Below the pieces are notes generated by a model. It made no database searches and had not been told where the DNA came from. It worked only from the letters and a program-made list of their open reading frames with translations. A stretch of DNA of 64,000 nt from Ilyonectria destructans (taxonomy: Eukaryota; Ascomycota; Sordariomycetes; Hypocreales; Nectriaceae): positions 1-64,000 of the forward strand of contig JAHEWK010000006.1 of the NCBI GenBank assembly GCA_020740775.1, given 5' to 3'. Position 1 is the stretch's first letter; every line of letters starts with the position of its first letter. Positions 58,833 through 64,000 of this stretch are shown here, in pieces. The position numbers and the translations under genes were made by a program.

Positions 58833-60150
58833 TAGAAATCAAGAGCTTTCATCATCATCAGTGTGATCCTATCCACTCAGTGTGACAACACCTAAAACTA
58901 TCTATGACGAAAACGCTGGATATTAAACAACCTTCTAAGTCAATGGTAGATGGTGTCAAAGTGAGTAGGAAGATGCCATGCATGTGAGGGTTATTGAGAG
59001 TCAATCTTTTTGGCCTTAACCACTGCCTGAGTCAAGAGGACGAAGGTCTCAGTTATATACACAACAGTGCCCAAGTGGGTCGGGACGCCTCCTCGACTGG
59101 GGCGGAATATCGTTTGACAGATGGAACTATACTTTCCCAAGAGACAATCGATTACAGACTCGAGATGGGCAAAGTCCAAACTCGAGATCTGAGAGTGGGA
59201 GACAGGCAGGAGTCGAGAGAGCAGAATCGTTGATGAGACTTACAGCCTCTTTCCTGGGGGCTCTCGCACGGCAGGAGAACTCCGCATTAGAGGCGGAACA
59301 ACAAAGCATTGGTACGATGCAAGGGCACAGAAGAATCTAGCGAGAAAAAAAGAAGAGACCCTGGAAGCCTTGAAAACATTGTGGTAGACCTTAGCAAGCT
59401 TTTGCGATTTGGAATCTCATCATATGCATTAGGACTGATCAAGTTGGTTCCCCTAGGTGCTATAGATCCCAGATGAGGGCTGGCGAGGAATGCAAGCACG
59501 ACATATTGTGCCTGCCCAATCGCAAACACTGGGACAGCTCATAGTGATCCACTATTGATAACAGTCATAAACCGTGCTAGTACATATACTGCACTCCAGG
59601 AGAACTCCATATTGGAGGCAGTATATCTCAATGCTCTCTATTGATAATCTCAGACAGAGCCTCCGGTGTGGGATGGGGGGGTTCCCTTTTAATATTCTTG
59701 GCTCTTACAGACCTATTTACATGTGTCTCCTTTGATCTTGGACCTCTCCAGAAGTATTAGCGCCATCCCAAGTGATCTACACCTCTTGTCCAATCACGGC
59801 AGCTCCAACTATGAAGGGGGGCCATGTATTGTTGAGCAGCCACCTGTCCCACTTCTCGGTCCTTTCGCTCGTTTCACATCGTGCTGCGGCTCATGTTGGC
59901 GCTTACGTTTCTGGCCAACGGGCTCCTGTTGCGTCACCATGCAAAATTCTCAACTAACAAATAGAAAGCGGCTGTTTTCTTTCAATGCAACACCAACTCT
60001 AAGTGTCAATGACGGTATTGCAATTGAAGCGACAGTGTCTTCAGCTGTTCGTGCTGTTGTACCGGCCGTACGAGTCATTTAGGTTGGCTGAGGTTTTGAT
60101 GCTTTGTCACGGTGAGGGGAATCTCAAGCCAATAAGATCGCGCATCTGTT

Positions 60151-60162
60151 GGGGGGGGGGGG
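60151..60162. repeat. Poly-G tract (12 G)
   Basis: Uninterrupted run of 12 G. A run of 15 C follows about 360 bp downstream. Exact length may be a sequencing artefact. Confidence 0.8.
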
Positions 60163-60519
60163 CAAGGATATTCTGGCGCCCAGTCAATCTCGACAACTGC
60201 GCGGAATACCCCGTGGTGCTAGCACAGGTTCCATAATTCCTATCAAATAAGATTGATCAGCGGAATCGAAGAAGCACATGCTCGACCGAGAGTGGGATTC
60301 GGGTTCCTTTTGTTGCTGAAGTGTCGAGTGGCATACCATGTCAGCCCTGTCACCGGACAGAGAGACGATGGCAACGGCTTAGTCTCCACATAACGAAAGT
60401 TGATGGCCGAGGATTCTATCTTCTCGCCACAGTTCGTCACTAACCAAGGACCATGCCAGCGCCCAGCGTCCCAATTGCAGAATGCGGTGGAACGGACAGT
60501 AGCGCAAACACAAACTTCA

Positions 60520-60534
60520 CCCCCCCCCCCCCCC
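60520..60534. repeat. Poly-C tract (15 C)
   Basis: Uninterrupted run of 15 C, in opposite sense to the upstream poly-G. Confidence 0.8.
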
Positions 60535-61312
60535 TGCACGGCCAGCTCCGCCGGGGCGATGTACCGGCCTTCCGCAAGCCACGAAATGGCATCCAACATG
60601 CGTCATATAAGGAGGGCGTCGATCACAGGGTAGCAGCCCCAGTACCCGCTTCCCCTCACCGGGCCCTCCGTGAATGCGAACGGAATAGCGCCACCTAGCT
60701 CAAAACCAATCCGCGCCCCTTTCAACTTTTGTCCTCTGAATGCTTCATCCCTATGAAGCGACCGTGGCCCACGATATTACGACTCATAGACCCACCCACA
60801 AGGTTTTCGTCTTTCAAGCGCTAAGAGCAGCAGATGTCACGCTTGCATAACGTCTGAATGTTAGCGGCGCGTGGTGTTAGGATTGGTATCTGTCACTTTC
60901 ACATAGCTTCCGCCGTCAACGATGCACCAGTGCCGTTGCTGCCCCAACGGTGCACAGACGAGGAGTAGATAGGTCATTTCAGCTATAGGAAAGACCAATA
61001 CCTCGCATAATAATAAGTCATATTAGTAGCTATTCTAGGAAATAACTTGCCTGTCTATCTGTTATGCTAGTAGCATCTTGTATTTAGCATAATAGATACT
61101 ACCCAAGATATTAATGCTTTCAAGCTGCAGAAATTTGGAAATACAGCAAAACCCTAGCGCTTATTACTCTCTCTATAGCAATGGTCGGCATTTTGCTCAT
61201 TCTGAATTTTCTTTTCGACGACGGGGGCTGCCAGGCTGGAGATTGCATATTATATGCTGAATTGTACCGAGGAGGGACCCGACGAGATGTTATGCTAACT
61301 TGAAGGTATAGT

Positions 61313-61592
61313 CAGATCTGCTAGGAATTACATCCAATCTCGCGACACTCAACCACTCCAGCTTCCAACCCTAGAGCGCTACTCCAATAGTGATGTTCAA
61401 CCTGAAAGTCGTTCAGCATTCTATGTTGATCACTTAGTCCGGGTTACGCCATGCTTCCCTCCTCGGAGATTATCAGAAATACAAGTTGGCTTTAGCGTGG
61501 CGCCAAACGCTACGCCACTCCACAAGCAACCTCTGAGTCCAGACCAGTTCGGCAAGGCCGTGCTCTCTGAAAGCTTGCCTGAAACTCTATAA
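61313..61592 (+). CDS. Possible internal/terminal exon of an unidentified gene
   Basis: An open frame without ATG follows a branch-site-like GCTAAC and a GGTATAG acceptor. It reads RNYIQSRDTQPLQLPTLERY, SRSAFYVDHLVRVTPCFPPR and FSVAPNATPLHKQPLSPDQF, and ends SESLPETL then TAA at about 61590. Composition and residue content look coding. An ATG-led frame at 61181 (VGILLILNFLFDDGGCQAGD) could be the first exon, but the splice phase does not fit with the visible donor. Family not recognised. Confidence 0.3.
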
Positions 61593-61760
61593 GCTTTTCT
61601 TACTGGAGTTATCTTTAGGTACTAAAGCCTCCTGGGCTGTTAATGGTAAGGCTTGAATTCCAGCCAATCTGTGCAGAGGCCGGGGATGCTTGCGGGCGTC
61701 ACGACGCACTCAAGTCAGTGCTGTGTCACTAGATCTATATGACTTTTAGCTTCTATAACT
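61593..61760. other. Transition from normal to A+T-rich DNA
   Basis: No gene. GC drops sharply at about 61730, marking the edge of the right-hand RIP-affected block. Confidence 0.4.
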
Positions 61761-61799
61761 TAAGCTATTAACTGGCGGCTGATAATATACTAACACTAT

Positions 61800-63330
61800 A
61801 GGCAAAAATGCCTATCTTAATTACTATCGTTCTTTATTTAAATTGTAATGCCTCTTCTGAATAGAACCAGAGTCTGGCTAAAGTTATAGTTATTCTAAGT
61901 TGATATTAACTAATATTTAGTTTATAATAATTACACTTCTCTCTTCTAATTTTATCCTCTAAGAGGTTACTAAAGATAATCTTACTCTTATTTTACTGGC
62001 TTAGGACTTTATAATTAGCTTTAGATAGCTTACTATCTGAATAGCTATAAAGTAAATAAAATAAATTTATAAAAGATATAGCCTTCTTATATTATATAGT
62101 ATCTATATCTGGATAATTTAGCTTGAGATTCTTATATACTTTATCTTTAGTATTATCTGCTAGTTGCACTTAAAAGATATAATTCCCCTAAGGTAAGTAT
62201 TAATTCTCTATATATTTAATAATTTCTTTTTATACAGCCTATATTTTCTATTGGTATAATAGGTTAAATATATCTAGATAGTTAAGATACTGCTAGAAAT
62301 ACTAACTGTACTGATAATTAAATATAGTAATATAGTAATTAATATCTATTAGTAAGAGCAGTTAAAAGTATAAGAAGAAATCTCTTAATAATATAATATT
62401 TAAAGAAGATACTAAATATTAAATCTTCTAATTTTATATTCTTCTTTTATATTTATAAGCAGTCTAAAAGCATCTTAAGTTATTAAGAATAAATTAATAA
62501 CTTTTATAGTTACTATATAGGCACTTTAAGTAAGTATACTCTACTTACCCTTTTAAAGTTTATAAATAATTCTAATTATTTTAAGTTTAATTTCTTCTTT
62601 AAATTATTATTAATTATTACTCTATTCTTCTTATAGATTTAATAATAGTATACTATCTTAAGGTTGGTATTATAGTCTTAATTATAGCTATTAATATCTT
62701 AATTTATAATATTTAGATTTCTATTTATCTTTAGATCTTAAAGAGATATATCTAGATTAATAAGTAGTAGGACTATATTAAGAAGGGAATTTACCTTCTT
62801 ATTAATAAAGTACTTAATTTCTATTTTATTTATATTATTTAATAGAATTTAATAGTAAATAGTCTAATTAAATATAAAAGTCTAATTAAGTTTAATATAT
62901 ATATTATTAGATTCTCCCTCAGTATAGATATTCTTATTATCTCTATAATAAGTTTAAATAATATATTTATATAAGTTAACTCTATTATATTACCTTATAT
63001 TATATAAACTAATAAACTTTTAGAATAAAAAGAAGTAGAATAAATAATAGAAGATATTTCTAACTATAAATTTAATTATATACAATTTTATCCTTTTATT
63101 TATATAGTTAAGCTTAAGATTAAGATATTAATAGCAAACTTAATAGGGAAAATTGCCAGATAATATTAATATAGTATTATCTCTAATAGTACCTTTAGTA
63201 ACCTTAAGATAATATAATAGGAAATTATTCTAAGTAAAAGCCTTATAACTATATATAGTAGGATAAGAGTCTCTATAGAGGGAATTTATATAGTTTATAG
63301 AGTTAATATAGTATCTATTAAATTACAGAA
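61800..63330 (-). pseudogene. RIP-mutated coding relic of unknown family
   Basis: On the minus strand, 62190-61800 reads in one frame: LADNTKDKVYKNLKLNYPDI, KKAISFINLFYLLYSYSDSK, ANYKVLS, FSNLLEDKIRREKCNYYKLN, LRITITLARLWFYSEEALQF and IVIKIGIFAYS. Stops (TAA) occur only where Gln/Arg-type codons fit. Upstream (62.2-63.3 kb) the signal is weaker but of the same composition. No RT, integrase or transposase motif was recognised, so it may be a cellular gene or an unfamiliar transposon. Boundaries are approximate. Confidence 0.4.
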
Positions 63331-64000
63331 AGAACCAGATAGGTCAGCTGCCTTTAACAGCCAGTTAAAAATAAATAGAGACTTAGAGTTTCTTAGCTAA
63401 TCTTTATCTTTAAGTTTGTGAGTAGGCAAGGCTATTTATACTATTGAAGATAATTGCATTAACGTTAATACTGCAACAAGCAATTATAGGGAAAGTATAT
63501 ATAGTGTTGCAGATAGCTTCAACGAGAATGGATCCGCAAGGAAGGACGACGATAATAAAAGACCGCTGAGGTACTAGCGGATAGAAGATAAGAAGTAAAT
63601 AATAATATGGACATATGCGAATCGTCTTCTTTCAGACCCCGCGAACCGATACTGTTATAATTATACTGCAGCTAAGTTGACAAGCGGTATGTCGAGCGCA
63701 GGTAAAGGGGCTCGGTAAAGCTGTTATCTGAGTCCGAGCAGCCTTCGTCTAGATCTGACTCTTTAGGATATTTACTGTAAGTCAGGCACCCTACATTCCG
63801 CTGTACCCACATTCCGCTAACTCCACTTTCAATATTATCAAAACTACCCTTTAACTTAAATACAAATAAAACAACAATTAAAGCACCCAATTAGTCAATT
63901 CAAGATATCTTTTAATACAAAAAATAATACTGATTTTAAATATCCAATAGAAAGCTAGGAAATAAGTCAGAAAAGCTAGCTATTCTGACTCAGAAGATTC
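63331..64000. other. Right edge, no gene recognised
   Basis: Mixed composition. A 72-codon minus frame (63672-63890, MGALIVVLFVFKLKGSFDN) has a hydrophobic start but no recognisable motif, and its C-terminal half is acidic. The last 150 bp are A+T-rich. Confidence 0.3.

Larger units (their letters stand above)
58833..60900. other. Normal-composition region, no gene recognised
   Basis: Several 60-120-codon frames occur on both strands (for example 59287-59529 minus, 59723-60082 plus, 60243-60599 minus). None has a convincing start, motif or splice structure. Related AGGAGAACTCC stretches occur at about 59271-59281 and 59600-59611. Homopolymers at 60151-60162 and 60520-60534 are listed separately. 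The minus-strand tract CNWDAGRWHGPWLVTNC (about 60470) looks protein-like but could not be assigned. Confidence 0.35.

Noticed and set aside
1..64000. tRNA or rRNA genes
   Set aside because: No cloverleaf with intact A and B boxes and no conserved rRNA stretch was recognised by eye on either strand.

Overview
The window looks like an accessory, probably subtelomeric, block of a filamentous ascomycete (Pezizomycotina; Aspergillus/Penicillium-type is my inference). The surviving genes have short GT-AG introns, and most of the DNA is very A+T-rich with stop codons sitting where CAA/CAG glutamine codons would be. That C-to-T (G-to-A) pattern is what repeat-induced point mutation (RIP) leaves. Few genes look intact: an alpha/beta-hydrolase (17215-18810, minus), a YjjX-type inosine/xanthosine triphosphatase (21112-21657, minus) and a small secreted protein (58080-58376, minus). 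A Cys-rich multi-zinc-site gene (55947-57596, plus) is nearly intact but has two tandem-stop sites.

0-15.3 kb: relics. These are the end of a lineage-specific fungal gene (1-1049, minus), a CRESS-DNA-type Rep helicase relic (1694-2374, plus), a very long decayed minus-strand gene resembling telomere-linked RecQ-type proteins (about 4.3-8.5 kb and probably beyond), a 149-bp tandem repeat, a 425-bp TA-flanked MITE, and a 3.2-kb RIP-mutated Tad-like LINE with an (AATTC)n tail.

15.3-25.4 kb: a normal-composition island. It begins with a gene graveyard (acyl-protein thioesterase cut by the LINE, a nucleoside-phosphorylase fragment, a frameshifted fungal coiled-coil protein). The hydrolase and YjjX-type genes follow. 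It ends with a complete 3204-bp MULE transposon with 42-bp TIRs and a perfect 9-bp target duplication.

25.5-55.4 kb: an A+T-rich block bracketed by 87-bp inverted repeats. Boundaries and target duplications resolve it into nested Ty3/gypsy elements, all with pol on the minus strand. Element A (27637-36040, TSD ATAAG) is inserted into an older plus-strand coding relic. Element D (37235-54407) is split by element C (44104-52695, TSD GTTAC) of the same family. All three carry a plus-strand Cys-rich plus coiled-coil ORF opposite pol. The host relic starts with a FAR1-like zinc domain, so the host may be an old MULE-type transposon.

55.4-64 kb: the Cys-rich gene, the secreted-protein gene, a GC-rich hairpin block, poly-G and poly-C tracts, a possible unannotated exon, and another RIP-mutated relic of unknown family. 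Family assignments rest on recognising motifs by eye; no database search was possible.
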